A stretch of DNA of 64,000 bases from Salegentibacter agarivorans (GTDB taxonomy: Bacteria > Bacteroidota > Bacteroidia > Flavobacteriales > Flavobacteriaceae): the NCBI RefSeq assembly GCF_900113135.1, contig NZ_FOOH01000003.1, forward strand, positions 124,001-188,000. Reading direction: 5' to 3'. Position numbers and translations under genes: made by a program. The notes under the pieces are model-generated. The model was not told where the DNA came from, did not search any database, and saw only the letters and a program-made list of their open reading frames with translations. Within the stretch, counting starts at the first letter, position 1. Each line of letters begins with the position of its first letter. Below, in pieces: positions 25,445 through 34,337 of the stretch.

Positions 25445-27547
25445 TTATTTTTTACCGATTTTTCGCTTCAGTAATTGCGCATTAATAGCCACTATAATCG
25501 TACTTAAACTCATAAATACCGCTCCTACAGCTGGTCCTAAAACAAAGCCTGAAGAATATAATACACCGGCTGCTAAAGGAATAGCCACTACATTATATCC
25601 TGTAGCCCAAATCAAATTCTGAATCATTTTATTGTAGGTGGCTTTTCCAAAGAGAATTAAGTTGGCAATATCCTGTGGGTTACTGTTGACCAGAATGATA
25701 TCTGCTGTTTCGGCGGCAACGTCAGTACCTGAACCAACTGCAATTCCCACATCAGCTTTGGCAAGTGCGGGCGCATCATTTACACCATCACCCGTCATCG
25801 CTACAAAATCGCCTTTGTTCTGTAAATCTTCTACAATTTCAACTTTTTGATGTGGCAAAACTTCGGCGTAGTATCCATCCAAGCCGAGTTTATCGCTAAC
25901 AGCTTTGGCAGTTCTTTCATTATCACCGGTAGCCATTAAAACTTTTATATTATTCTTTTTGAAAATTTTGATGGCATCGGCAGATTCAGGTCTTATTTCA
26001 TCAGCAAGAGCAATGTATCCTGCTAGCTGGCCATCTATTAATACAAATACAACAGTTTCAGCAGCGTCACTATAAGCATCTTCAGGAATAGTGATTTTTT
26101 CATCCCTTAAATAACCAGGGCTGACCACCTTCACTTGTTTACCATCTACATTTGCCTCTACACCTTTTCCTGTAATTGCATTAAAGTTTTCAGGTTTTGG
26201 AATAGTAATGTTATCTTCTTTAACTCTTTTAATAATACCAACTGCAATGGGGTGTTCTGAGCTTTGTTCCAATGCACTTGAAAGTCTTAAAATTTCCTCT
26301 GTTGAATAAGCTTCTTTAACAGATTCGATTCGAGTGACACCAAAATCACCTTTGGTTAGTGTTCCTGTTTTATCAAAAAGCAAAGCTGAAATTTTTCTTG
26401 ACTCTTCAAAAGCAGTTCTATTTCGGATAAGCAATCCATTTTGAGCAGATACTGCCGTAGAAATCGCAACCACAAGGGGAATGGCAAGACCCAATGCGTG
26501 TGGACAAGCAATGACCATAACGGTAACCATTCTTTCTAAAGCATAGACAAATGGAAAGCCTAAAATCAGCCATACCGCCAATGTTCCAAAACCAATAGCC
26601 AAAGCGATATAGGTTAACCATTTTGCAGCCCTGTCTGAAAGATTTTGCATCTTGGATTTGGTTTTTTGCGCTTCTTCGACCATTTTGATGACCTTGTTGA
26701 GATAGCTATCTTTTCCAGTATGCTCAACCTTTACTTTTAAGGTACTGTTACCATTTACCGAACCACCAATAACCTTATCGTTTTCATCTTTTTTTACAGG
26801 TTTGGATTCGCCTGTAAGCATAGATTCGTTCAGGTAACTTGAACCGTCTACTATAATCCCATCAGCAGGAACTTTTTCACCTGGTTTAACCAAAATCACA
26901 TCATCCTTTAGTAAATCTTCAAGAGGGATGTCTTCTATGATGTCGCCTTTTACCCTGTGCGCTTCCGCAGGCATCATACTTACCAGTAACTGTAAAGCTT
27001 TTGACGCACCTAACACACTTTTCATTTCTATCCAATGACCAAGCAACATTATGGCTATAAGTGTTGATAGCTCCCAGAAAAAGTCTTCGCCTCTTAAGCC
27101 AAATACGGTCGCGGTGCTATAAAAATAAGCTACAGAAATTGCCATAGAAATCAAGGTCATCATTCCTGGCGCACCTTTTTTGATTTCAGACCAGAATCCT
27201 TTTAAAAATGGCCAACCACCATAGAAATATACGATTGTGGAAAGTGCAAAAAGGATATATGGATTTCCGGGAAGCAAAAACTCATATCCAAAAAAGTCCT
27301 GAATCATCGGCGAGAAGAACAGTATGGGAATAGTAAGTACAAGGGTTACCCAAAACCGTTTTCTAAAATCGGCAATCATCATTTTATGATGGTCGTGGCC
27401 CATCTCGCCGTGACCGGGATTGTGACCCGAATGGTCCCCACCTTTGTGGTTCATTTTAGAATGGTCTTCTTTTTTGTGTTTCATCTTCGAATGGTCCATT
27501 TTAGAATGGTCCATTTCTTCGTGATTGTGGTGTTCGTGATTTTCCAT
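25445..27547 (-). CDS. copB: CopB-type copper/silver P1B ATPase
   Basis: 700-residue metal-exporting P-type ATPase. The N-terminus (residues 1-56) is His/Met/Asp-rich with repeated DHSKM-like units. The membrane motif is Cys348-Pro349-His350 (IACPHALGL), the CopB-type form, not CPC. The phosphorylation site is Asp392 (DKTGTLTK) with TGES and GDGVNDAPAL present. Full length, no HMA domains. CPH ATPases export Cu2+ or Ag+. It leads into the MFS gene without spacing and follows a 97-codon gene by 18 bases. Confidence 0.93.
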   Translation of the reverse strand: MENHEHHNHEEMDHSKMDHSKMKHKKEDHSKMNHKGGDHSGHNPGHGEMGHDHHKMMIADFRKRFWVTLVLTIPILFFSPMIQDFFGYEFLLPGNPYILFALSTIVYFYGGWPFLKGFWSEIKKGAPGMMTLISMAISVAYFYSTATVFGLRGEDFFWELSTLIAIMLLGHWIEMKSVLGASKALQLLVSMMPAEAHRVKGDIIEDIPLEDLLKDDVILVKPGEKVPADGIIVDGSSYLNESMLTGESKPVKKDENDKVIGGSVNGNSTLKVKVEHTGKDSYLNKVIKMVEEAQKTKSKMQNLSDRAAKWLTYIALAIGFGTLAVWLILGFPFVYALERMVTVMVIACPHALGLAIPLVVAISTAVSAQNGLLIRNRTAFEESRKISALLFDKTGTLTKGDFGVTRIESVKEAYSTEEILRLSSALEQSSEHPIAVGIIKRVKEDNITIPKPENFNAITGKGVEANVDGKQVKVVSPGYLRDEKITIPEDAYSDAAETVVFVLIDGQLAGYIALADEIRPESADAIKIFKKNNIKVLMATGDNERTAKAVSDKLGLDGYYAEVLPHQKVEIVEDLQNKGDFVAMTGDGVNDAPALAKADVGIAVGSGTDVAAETADIILVNSNPQDIANLILFGKATYNKMIQNLIWATGYNVVAIPLAAGVLYSSGFVLGPAVGAVFMSLSTIIVAINAQLLKRKIGKK

Positions 27548-27565
27548 TATTGTCTTGTTTAAGTG

Positions 27566-27859
27566 TTATCGTAATTTTTTTCTCATAGCTTCCGAAATGT
27601 TTTCGGCATAGACGCCATAGGCATCTACCAAAAGTCCTTTAATCCCATTTTTTGATGAAATAGCATAAAGCACACTATTATCGTCGGTACTGCTCATACC
27701 CTCAAAACGATGCATCTCGTCAACATTAAAATCTTCTGGGTGTATTTCAATTTTTAGTGAGGCACACTCCAAACATTCTGGTTTTAGGTTAAAATCATAT
27801 GTATAGCCATTTCCCTGTAAATCGTTTATGGCTTCAGAAAGTGTATCGTAATTTTTCAT
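27566..27859 (-). CDS. Small conserved flavobacterial protein, not a PRPP synthetase
   Basis: 97 residues (MKNYDTLSEAINDL at the start, then KPECLECASLKIEIHPEDF and HRFEGMSSTDD). From memory, similar small proteins are often labelled phosphoribosylpyrophosphate synthetase in Bacteroidetes annotations. Length and sequence exclude this: there is no PRPP loop. A Cys pair (CLEC) could bind metal. It lies between the copper ATPase gene and a secreted protein gene, on the same strand. Function unknown. Confidence 0.7.
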   Translation of the reverse strand: MKNYDTLSEAINDLQGNGYTYDFNLKPECLECASLKIEIHPEDFNVDEMHRFEGMSSTDDNSVLYAISSKNGIKGLLVDAYGVYAENISEAMRKKLR

Positions 27860-27865
27860 CTGTCT

Positions 27866-28510
27866 TTATTTATAGTTTATTGTAAAATAGCTGTTATCTG
27901 CTTCTGAAAATTTCTGAAAAGTCAATAATCCTTTTTCATTTAATTTTTCAATAACAGTATAATTGAATTGCTTGATGCGAATACCCCAGGCATAGGCCTT
28001 AATATTTATTTTTGATTTAATAGTGTTTTTGCCAGCTTCTAATTTTCGATCGTAAATTTTTATGATGCTTTTTGAACCGAAAAAATTCAACAAGCCCGAG
28101 TCAAAACTCATTTCCAATTCAATATTTTTCAGATTATCCAAATTGTATAGTTCTTTAAATTTCTTTGAAGTGGTGTTGATTTCTGTTTTCTTTGATTTTG
28201 GATTGGAAAACGGGAAAGCCATTACCACTACACTTGCTTCATCAGGCTTGCAACGATAGGTTGTGGTGTATTTATCGGTCAATTTTTTGTCTTTATCAAA
28301 CAATTCCGTAACTACCTCAATTTCATAGAATCCATTTTTCTTTATTGTTTCACTGGCTTTGAAAGTTTGTTTATTTAAAAAAGAACCATTTTCATCAAAG
28401 TTTTCCCGAATAACAACTCTGCCTGAAATCTGCCCAATGAGCATTTCAGTTTGTCCAGTCATTGTGATGCTGAATAAAGTGATTAGTACTATAAAGCCTT
28501 GTTTTCTCAT
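27866..28510 (-). CDS. Secreted protein, DUF3108-like, unassigned
   Basis: 214 residues with a signal peptide (MRKQGFIVLITLFSITMTGQ). The mature part is beta-rich and mentions no catalytic motif I recognise; its end (KINIKAYAWGIRIKQFNYTV, then VIEKLNEKGLLTFQKFSEAD) is compatible with a DUF3108-type lipid-binding fold, but I hold that loosely. The start overlaps the stop of the PRPP synthetase gene by 4 bases, so it is part of the same operon. Confidence 0.5.
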   Translation of the reverse strand: MRKQGFIVLITLFSITMTGQTEMLIGQISGRVVIRENFDENGSFLNKQTFKASETIKKNGFYEIEVVTELFDKDKKLTDKYTTTYRCKPDEASVVVMAFPFSNPKSKKTEINTTSKKFKELYNLDNLKNIELEMSFDSGLLNFFGSKSIIKIYDRKLEAGKNTIKSKINIKAYAWGIRIKQFNYTVIEKLNEKGLLTFQKFSEADNSYFTINYK

Positions 28511-29400
28511 ATATGGTGCATTAATTTTTTTACCTCTTTTGCCATAATATCACTTAAATCTATTCCATTTGAAGAGTGTGGGATGGTATTACAAGTCACT
28601 ATTTTTTCTACTCCGGAATCCAATAAATCTTGATAGGCGTTTCCTGAAAAAACGGCGTGAATGCCTACACAAATAGGTGGTTTCATTCCTGCTTTTTTAA
28701 GATGTTGTACGGTTTCAATCATTGTTCGGGCTGTGGAAATAATATCATCTACCAAAATGGGTGTAGCATCTTTATATATATCCACATCGGGAACAGAGAC
28801 TTCTACATCACGGTCACCGTGACGCACCTTTTGTAATACCGTAAATGGTGCTCCTGCATTTTTGGCGACTTCTGATACCCATTGTTCACTTTCAGAATCA
28901 GGTCCGATAAGTACCGGGTTTTCGATATTTTCTTTAATCCATTCTGAAATTGCGTCGGCAGCTTGAATCACTTTATTTGGAATTTGATACACTTCTCCCA
29001 ACGAACTAATTCTGTGCAAGTGAGGGTCAACTGTGGTAATGCTATCGGCGAAACCAGAAATCAATTTTCCGAAGAAACCGGAAGTCACTCCTTCTCCTTC
29101 ATTAAATACTTTGTCCTGCCGCATATACGCCAAATAGGGTGCTACCAAACAGGTACACATAGCTCCTAATGATTTGGCTGTGTGGCTTAAAAAATATAGT
29201 GACAACAGTTTTTCGTCCGGTTCGTGCAAGGTGCATACCAGTACCACACATTTATCTTTAACATCAGACAATATGCGCGTGTATGATTCCCCGTCAGGGA
29301 ATTTCCTTAATGTGGCTTGACCCACTTCAGCATCCATTTTTGTAGCCATTAGTTCTGTGAGTTCTTCATTTCCGGGAAGACTGAATAATATTGTTTTCAT
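28507..29400 (-). CDS. prs: Ribose-phosphate pyrophosphokinase (archaeal-like type)
   Basis: Makes PRPP from ribose 5-phosphate and ATP. 297 residues with recognisable active-site parts: the flexible-loop YMRQDK (Arg and Gln), VDPHLHR, and the PRPP loop LVDDIISTARTM. The PRPP loop has STAR where many have STGG or STAG. The length and DPHLHR resemble class III archaeal enzymes. It lies 10 bases from the AMP-phosphorylase-type gene, suggesting a link: AMP phosphorylase releases ribose 1,5-bisphosphate, which could be connected to PRPP by this protein. That direction is speculation. Confidence 0.88.
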   Translation of the reverse strand: MKTILFSLPGNEELTELMATKMDAEVGQATLRKFPDGESYTRILSDVKDKCVVLVCTLHEPDEKLLSLYFLSHTAKSLGAMCTCLVAPYLAYMRQDKVFNEGEGVTSGFFGKLISGFADSITTVDPHLHRISSLGEVYQIPNKVIQAADAISEWIKENIENPVLIGPDSESEQWVSEVAKNAGAPFTVLQKVRHGDRDVEVSVPDVDIYKDATPILVDDIISTARTMIETVQHLKKAGMKPPICVGIHAVFSGNAYQDLLDSGVEKIVTCNTIPHSSNGIDLSDIMAKEVKKLMHHI

Positions 29401-29410
29401 AGTATGTTCT

Positions 29411-30913
29411 TTAATTTATAGTTATGATGTCGTTATGGTTGTTTTCATATTCCAAGGCATAATTAAGTTCACCTTTGGATTCAGCATATATGGTATAAAG
29501 CAGTTGGTTCTCTTCGATTTGTTCTCCCAAATGCACATTTAGAAGAATCCCTGCCGATTTAGATTGTGGTGCTCCAGAAAGCTTGGCCAGTTTTGCAATT
29601 TTACGGTTATCAATTCGTTGCAAAACGCCTGACTTTTCAGCTTTAATTTCAATTTTATAAGGTGCTAAAACTGGTTTTGAAAATTGACCTTGCGCCTTAC
29701 AAATGGCTACGAATTTTTCATATGCTTTTCCAGATTTGAGAATTTTATGTGCGGTTTCCTGTCCCTTTCCTTTTTCTACTTTTCCAGAAAGTTCTAATAG
29801 TTCAGTAGCTAAAAGCAATGCTCTTTCTGTTAAGTCTTTAGGTGCATCTTCCTCATTTTTCAAAACTTTTAATATATCTATGGCTTCTAAAGTTGGACCG
29901 ATACCCCTTCCAACAGGCTGCGTGCCATCCGTAACTACAACTTTTACATTCAACCCAACAGCAGTTCCAACGGTTTCCATATGATTTTTTAGTTTTTCTG
30001 CCATTTCGGTACTGCGAACCTTGGCGGTTTCTCCCACGGGAATATCAATGACCACGTGAGTAGAACCAGCTGCTGCCTTTTTAGAGAGTACTGAAGCGAT
30101 GAGCTGACCTTCGCTATCAATATCCAAGGCTTTTTCAATTTTAATGAGCACATCATCGGCAGGACTTAACTGCGCTGTACCGCCCCAAACAAAACATCCG
30201 CCTTCTTTTTCTACTACGGTCTTTATTTCCTCGGAAGAGAGCGTAACATTGGTCAGTACTTCCATTGTATCTGCTGTGCCTGCTGGCGAAGTGATTGCCC
30301 GTGAGGATGTTTTTGGCATAGTAAGCCCATACGCGGCAACAATGGCAACTACCAATGGTGTTGTCCTATTGCCAGGCAATCCGCCAATACAATGTTTGTC
30401 GACCACGATATCCTTGTTCCAGTTCAGTTGCTTTCCGGAAGCAATCATTGCTTTCGTTAGGTCGGATATTTCATCAATATCCATTCGGTCGCCAGCACAG
30501 GCAGTAATAAATGCCGAAAGGTGGATGTTGGAATAATCGCCTTCCACGATATCGGTTATGATGTTGTTATAGGCCTTATAATCCAGTTTTTTGTTATAGA
30601 TTTTTGCCCTGACGTGGCTTAAGGATTCAATAGGCTCTAAATGGGAAACATATAATGTATCGTTTGGGGAAACATTGAGTTTTTTCGCAGCAGCATCTGA
30701 TAGTCCGATTTCATTAGGCAACAGAATATCAGAATTCAGGACATTAAGACTTGCTACGATTGATGTATTTGCATTGGATATTCTTATTCGGGTAAGTGCC
30801 TCAAACCCTTCTGAAATACAGACGTGGCAATCTTCGCGCATATACACTACATTTTCGTTTTGGGTATAGATTCCGAGATGTTTATATTTTAATATGTTTG
30901 AGTGTGTGTCCAT
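29411..30913 (-). CDS. AMP phosphorylase-type nucleoside-phosphorylase family enzyme
   Basis: 500 residues. Compared with bacterial thymidine phosphorylases it has an extra N-terminal domain of about 90 residues, as in archaeal AMP phosphorylases. The phosphate/sugar site reads KHCIGGLPGNRTTP instead of the KHSTGGVGD of thymidine phosphorylase, and ITSPAGTADTMEVL and GGTAQLSPADD follow. AMP phosphorylases convert NMP plus phosphate to base and ribose 1,5-bisphosphate. In archaea the product goes to RuBisCO; none is in this window, whereas a PRPP synthetase is adjacent. Family strongly supported, exact substrate inferred. Confidence 0.85.
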   Translation of the reverse strand: MDTHSNILKYKHLGIYTQNENVVYMREDCHVCISEGFEALTRIRISNANTSIVASLNVLNSDILLPNEIGLSDAAAKKLNVSPNDTLYVSHLEPIESLSHVRAKIYNKKLDYKAYNNIITDIVEGDYSNIHLSAFITACAGDRMDIDEISDLTKAMIASGKQLNWNKDIVVDKHCIGGLPGNRTTPLVVAIVAAYGLTMPKTSSRAITSPAGTADTMEVLTNVTLSSEEIKTVVEKEGGCFVWGGTAQLSPADDVLIKIEKALDIDSEGQLIASVLSKKAAAGSTHVVIDIPVGETAKVRSTEMAEKLKNHMETVGTAVGLNVKVVVTDGTQPVGRGIGPTLEAIDILKVLKNEEDAPKDLTERALLLATELLELSGKVEKGKGQETAHKILKSGKAYEKFVAICKAQGQFSKPVLAPYKIEIKAEKSGVLQRIDNRKIAKLAKLSGAPQSKSAGILLNVHLGEQIEENQLLYTIYAESKGELNYALEYENNHNDIITIN

Positions 30914-30941
30914 ATTTTATTGGTTGTTGTGATTTTTCGAT

Positions 30942-32318
30942 TTATTCTATTTCTTCGATGGTGTATAATTGCGGAATTTCTGCATCCCACCCATAGGTTT
31001 CCTTGATGCCTTTTTGCAATGCTTCTGCACTCTCTTTTTCACCGTGTACAATGAAAATACGTTCGGGTTTGTTTTTTATCTTATCCATCCAGTCCATAAG
31101 TTCTGCGTGGTCTGCGTGTGCCGAAAGCCCTTCAATTTCTGCAACTTCCATATCAAAGGGCACCCATTTTCCATACACTTTAAGTTCCTTATCGCCTTCC
31201 AATAATTTTCTGCCTCGCGTACCTTCAGCTTGATAACCCACAAAAAGCAAGGTGTTGTTGGGGTTTTGTGCCTGTGTTTCAAGGTAGTTTAGCATTCTTC
31301 CGCCTGTGAGCATTCCGCTTCCTGCAATCACGATTTTCGGTTTATTATCTGTTCGTAATTCCATTGTTTCCCGATAACTGCTTACGACCGTAAAGTGCGA
31401 GCACATTTCGTCACATTCGTTATCTTCCAACCTGTGCCAATCTCTTGTGCGATGAAACAATTCTAATACACTTGCTCCCATTGGGCTATCCATTATCATT
31501 TGTATTTTTGGTATTTTCTTCTCTTTCAATAATTTCCAAAAAATCAGCATCATCAATTGGGCACGTTCTACTGAAAAACTTGGAACAAATAGGCTGCCAC
31601 CTCTGTTGATGGTGTCATTGACCAATTTTTCTATCTGTGGAAGTGCTTCTACTTCATCAGGATGAAATCTTCCTCCGTAGGTGGATTCAATAAATAATAC
31701 ATCTGCCTTTTTTGGCTTTAATGGCGGAAACAGTAATAAATCGTTTGTTCTGCCTATATCGCCAGAAAACACAAAACGTTTCCTGTGTACATCCAACTCA
31801 ATGTAAGTTGCTCCCAGAATGTGTCCATTATATTGAAATCGAGCCCTTATGCCATCAAACAATGGAATCCATTGTGATTGCGGAATTCCTTTAAAATGAG
31901 GGATAGTTTTTTCTACATCCTTTAGGTCGTACAATGGTTCAGCAGGATTATGTTTGGAATAGCCTTCTTTATTGGCACGTTCTGCTTCTTGTTCCTGAAT
32001 TTTTGCACTATCATTCAAAATGATTTTTGCAATGTCCAAGGTGGGATTGGTACCATAGATGGGCCCTTTGAAACCTTGCTTTACCAATCTCGGCAGATAA
32101 CCTGTGTGGTCCATATGGCCGTGGGTGAGCAAAACAGCATCAATATCAGCAACATTAACAGGTGGGTACTCCCAGTTTTTAAGGCGTAATTCCTTTAGCC
32201 CTTGAAAAAGTCCGCAGTCTATGAGTATCTTTTTATCTCCTGTGTCCACTAAATATTTTGAGCCGGTTACCGTACCTGCTGCACCTAAAAAGTGAATATT
32301 TATTTTATTGTTATCCAT
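30942..32318 (-). CDS. Beta-CASP metallo-beta-lactamase-fold RNA nuclease
   Basis: 458-residue MBL-fold protein. The zinc motif is His66-x-His68-x-Asp70-His71 (THGHMDHTG), followed by the beta-CASP insertion and its terminal His motifs (SGMLTGGRML, GLSAHADH, and VHGEK). Such enzymes cut or trim RNA. It is 28 bases from the AMP-phosphorylase-type gene, an association I recall from other bacteria. A path from RNA fragments to NMPs to ribose 1,5-bisphosphate would fit. Confidence 0.9.
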   Translation of the reverse strand: MDNNKINIHFLGAAGTVTGSKYLVDTGDKKILIDCGLFQGLKELRLKNWEYPPVNVADIDAVLLTHGHMDHTGYLPRLVKQGFKGPIYGTNPTLDIAKIILNDSAKIQEQEAERANKEGYSKHNPAEPLYDLKDVEKTIPHFKGIPQSQWIPLFDGIRARFQYNGHILGATYIELDVHRKRFVFSGDIGRTNDLLLFPPLKPKKADVLFIESTYGGRFHPDEVEALPQIEKLVNDTINRGGSLFVPSFSVERAQLMMLIFWKLLKEKKIPKIQMIMDSPMGASVLELFHRTRDWHRLEDNECDEMCSHFTVVSSYRETMELRTDNKPKIVIAGSGMLTGGRMLNYLETQAQNPNNTLLFVGYQAEGTRGRKLLEGDKELKVYGKWVPFDMEVAEIEGLSAHADHAELMDWMDKIKNKPERIFIVHGEKESAEALQKGIKETYGWDAEIPQLYTIEEIE

Positions 32319-32333
32319 CTTTATAGTATTTAT

Positions 32334-32588
32334 TTAGAGTCCACCACAGCAGGAAGGTGTATTTCCTTTATCTTGTTTTGATTTGCTCAATTCCACTATT
32401 TCTTTATATAGATTACGAGAATCCTCTTTAATAAAAAGAGCCAATTTCTTTACTGATTTAGGTTCAAAGTGAACCATTTCCAATAATATCTCAAGGGCTT
32501 CTTCAAGTAGTTTTGAGTCATCTTCCAATGCCTGGTAAAATGGTTCTAAATCTATGTTGCCCTGTTTTTGCAATTCTTCAGTTTTCAT
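32334..32588 (-). CDS. Small unassigned protein with C-terminal Cys pair
   Basis: 84 residues, mostly helical and acidic (DLEPFYQALEDDSKLLEEAL), ending in SCCGG. The adjacent CC near the C-terminus may bind a soft metal such as Cu. It lies between the ATP-cone endonuclease and the beta-CASP gene, 15 bases from the latter, on one transcript. Not recognised. Confidence 0.6.
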   Translation of the reverse strand: MKTEELQKQGNIDLEPFYQALEDDSKLLEEALEILLEMVHFEPKSVKKLALFIKEDSRNLYKEIVELSKSKQDKGNTPSCCGGL

Positions 32589-32629
32589 TTGTATTATTTT
32601 TAAAAATTAGTAATTATTCATTATTTGAA

Positions 32630-33472
32630 TTAATGGGATCTACATAATTCTCTTGAATCTTCGAGTATCTTATTTTGCCTTAGCTTACTGATACCCATTT
32701 GTTCCAAAAAGTCTGGATTTTCGTGTAGCTCCTTGCAGAGTATGATGCCTTGATCCAATAATTTTGTTTTTTCAGCTTTGGTAAGTGTTGTTAAAGCGGT
32801 TAAGGGATGTAGCCCCGATTTATCTATTCTGTCCTTGAGACCATTTCCTCTTGGATAATCCCAACTGGTCATAAGCATTCCAACACATTTCCCGTACTGA
32901 ATGGCATCGGTTGTGAAACGCGTATTGGTGTAAACCCCGCCTTTATGAAGTTTAGCCTCGTGACCTTTTTGGTGTTTCCATTGCTTTTCCACGTCCAAAA
33001 ACCGTGAATGGATATATAATGGGATTTTTACATTGCAAAACCTGCCTTGGTCACTATGGTATTTACATTCAATCATATAATGTTTATTTCCTTTTTGCGC
33101 TATCACATCCACTTCGTGCTGAACGCAATTGCCTTGAACTATGACACCAACCTGTGTTGAAAATCCTTCGTGTGCCAATAGTTTGCCTACTAACTTTTCA
33201 AATGGAAAACCGGTTGGACCTAGTTCCATTAAAGCTTTTTTGAGCTTGTACTTTGAGGCACTTACCCTAGATTTTCGTTTTAGCATCTTGAAAGCCAACT
33301 GATAGATTTTTTTGGTTGTCATTCCTTCTTCAATCTGCTCTTGTACTTTCCGGGCTACATCCTGAATAATATCCTCATCTGCCCGTGAACGCCGCAGGGA
33401 GTTGATGAGTTTGTTTACATCAAAGGCTTCGTACTCACCAGAGTATTTTTTTATTAGGACTGGTTTATTCAT
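32630..33472 (-). CDS. ATP-cone plus PD-(D/E)XK (Mrr-like) endonuclease-fold protein
   Basis: 280 residues. Residues 1-95 form an ATP-cone (IKKYSGEYEAFDVNKLINSL, RRSRADEDII), a nucleotide sensor known from ribonucleotide reductase and NrdR. Residues about 100-170 hold a restriction-endonuclease fold with catalytic pattern QHEVDVIAQ and MIECKYH (D...ECK). Combination suggests a nuclease gated by adenine nucleotides. It stands directly next to a universal stress protein gene, a common pairing in stress islands. Target unknown. Confidence 0.8.
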   Translation of the reverse strand: MNKPVLIKKYSGEYEAFDVNKLINSLRRSRADEDIIQDVARKVQEQIEEGMTTKKIYQLAFKMLKRKSRVSASKYKLKKALMELGPTGFPFEKLVGKLLAHEGFSTQVGVIVQGNCVQHEVDVIAQKGNKHYMIECKYHSDQGRFCNVKIPLYIHSRFLDVEKQWKHQKGHEAKLHKGGVYTNTRFTTDAIQYGKCVGMLMTSWDYPRGNGLKDRIDKSGLHPLTALTTLTKAEKTKLLDQGIILCKELHENPDFLEQMGISKLRQNKILEDSRELCRSH

Positions 33473-33474
33473 TG

Positions 33475-34305
33475 TTATACCTTAATGGTCATTACCGGCA
33501 ATTCGGAATGATTGGTTACGCCCTCGGCGATACTTTTGGAGAACAGGCTTAAAAAACCTGTACGGCCACTAGTACACATTGCTATTAAATCGGCATCTTT
33601 ATATTTCAAAAAATTGTTTATACCTGTTTCTACATCAGGTTCATTATATACATTCATTGAAAAGTTATCCAAATCGGGGAATTTCTTCAAGAATTCCTTG
33701 ATGGGGTCCAAACCCTGTTCTATACTGTTAAAATCAGTTTGGGTATTAACCCTCAATAAATGAAGATGTGCACCGCACTTTTCCGCAATAGAAATAACCT
33801 GCTTAAATGCTTCGCTCACATCTTCCAGAAAATCTGAAACAAAAACAATATTATTAAAAGGAAAAGTTACTTTTTCATCCTTAACCACAATTACAGGGAC
33901 ATCGGCTTTTCTTACAATTTTCTCTACATTGCTTCCCAGTAATTCGCGCACTCCACCTCGGGTGCCGCTGCTTCCTGTAACAATAAAGTCGTGGTGAAAA
34001 TGACCGGAGTGTTTAAGTATATTTGCCTGTCCGCCATCAAACTCAAGGAACGTCCTGCATTCAAGCTCTTGTTGTTCTGCTTTTTTTTCCAGTGCTCTCA
34101 AGGAGGCTTTTGCACTTCCTATTTCTTTTACTGTTTCTGGATATCTTTTTTCTTTTTCCTTATCTAGCTCAACCCAGTTTACGGGGGTGTTAATTAAGTG
34201 AAAAAAATGAATTTCTGAATTGTAAAGCTTTGCCATTTCAATTCCGAGTTCCTCTGCTTTCTTGCAGTTTTCTGAAAAGTTTGTAGGTACGAGTATGTTT
34301 TTCAT
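33475..34305 (-). CDS. Universal stress protein with two Usp domains
   Basis: 276 residues composed of two tandem UspA-like domains (about 1-145 and 146-276). The first ends with an ATP-binding signature GSSGTRGGVRELLGSN and the second with a degenerate CTSGRTGFLSLFSKS, so one half probably binds nucleotide. It begins MKNILVPTNFSE, typical for the family. The ATP-cone nuclease gene follows after 2 bases. Likely acts in survival under energy or oxidative stress. Confidence 0.9.
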   Translation of the reverse strand: MKNILVPTNFSENCKKAEELGIEMAKLYNSEIHFFHLINTPVNWVELDKEKEKRYPETVKEIGSAKASLRALEKKAEQQELECRTFLEFDGGQANILKHSGHFHHDFIVTGSSGTRGGVRELLGSNVEKIVRKADVPVIVVKDEKVTFPFNNIVFVSDFLEDVSEAFKQVISIAEKCGAHLHLLRVNTQTDFNSIEQGLDPIKEFLKKFPDLDNFSMNVYNEPDVETGINNFLKYKDADLIAMCTSGRTGFLSLFSKSIAEGVTNHSELPVMTIKV

Positions 34306-34337
34306 GATTTATTGGTTTTAAATTGTTTTCGTTATAA

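Noticed and set aside
28507-30913. Full archaeal AMP to RuBisCO pathway
   Set aside because: Neither RuBisCO nor ribose-1,5-bisphosphate isomerase is encoded in the window, so only the first step is supported.
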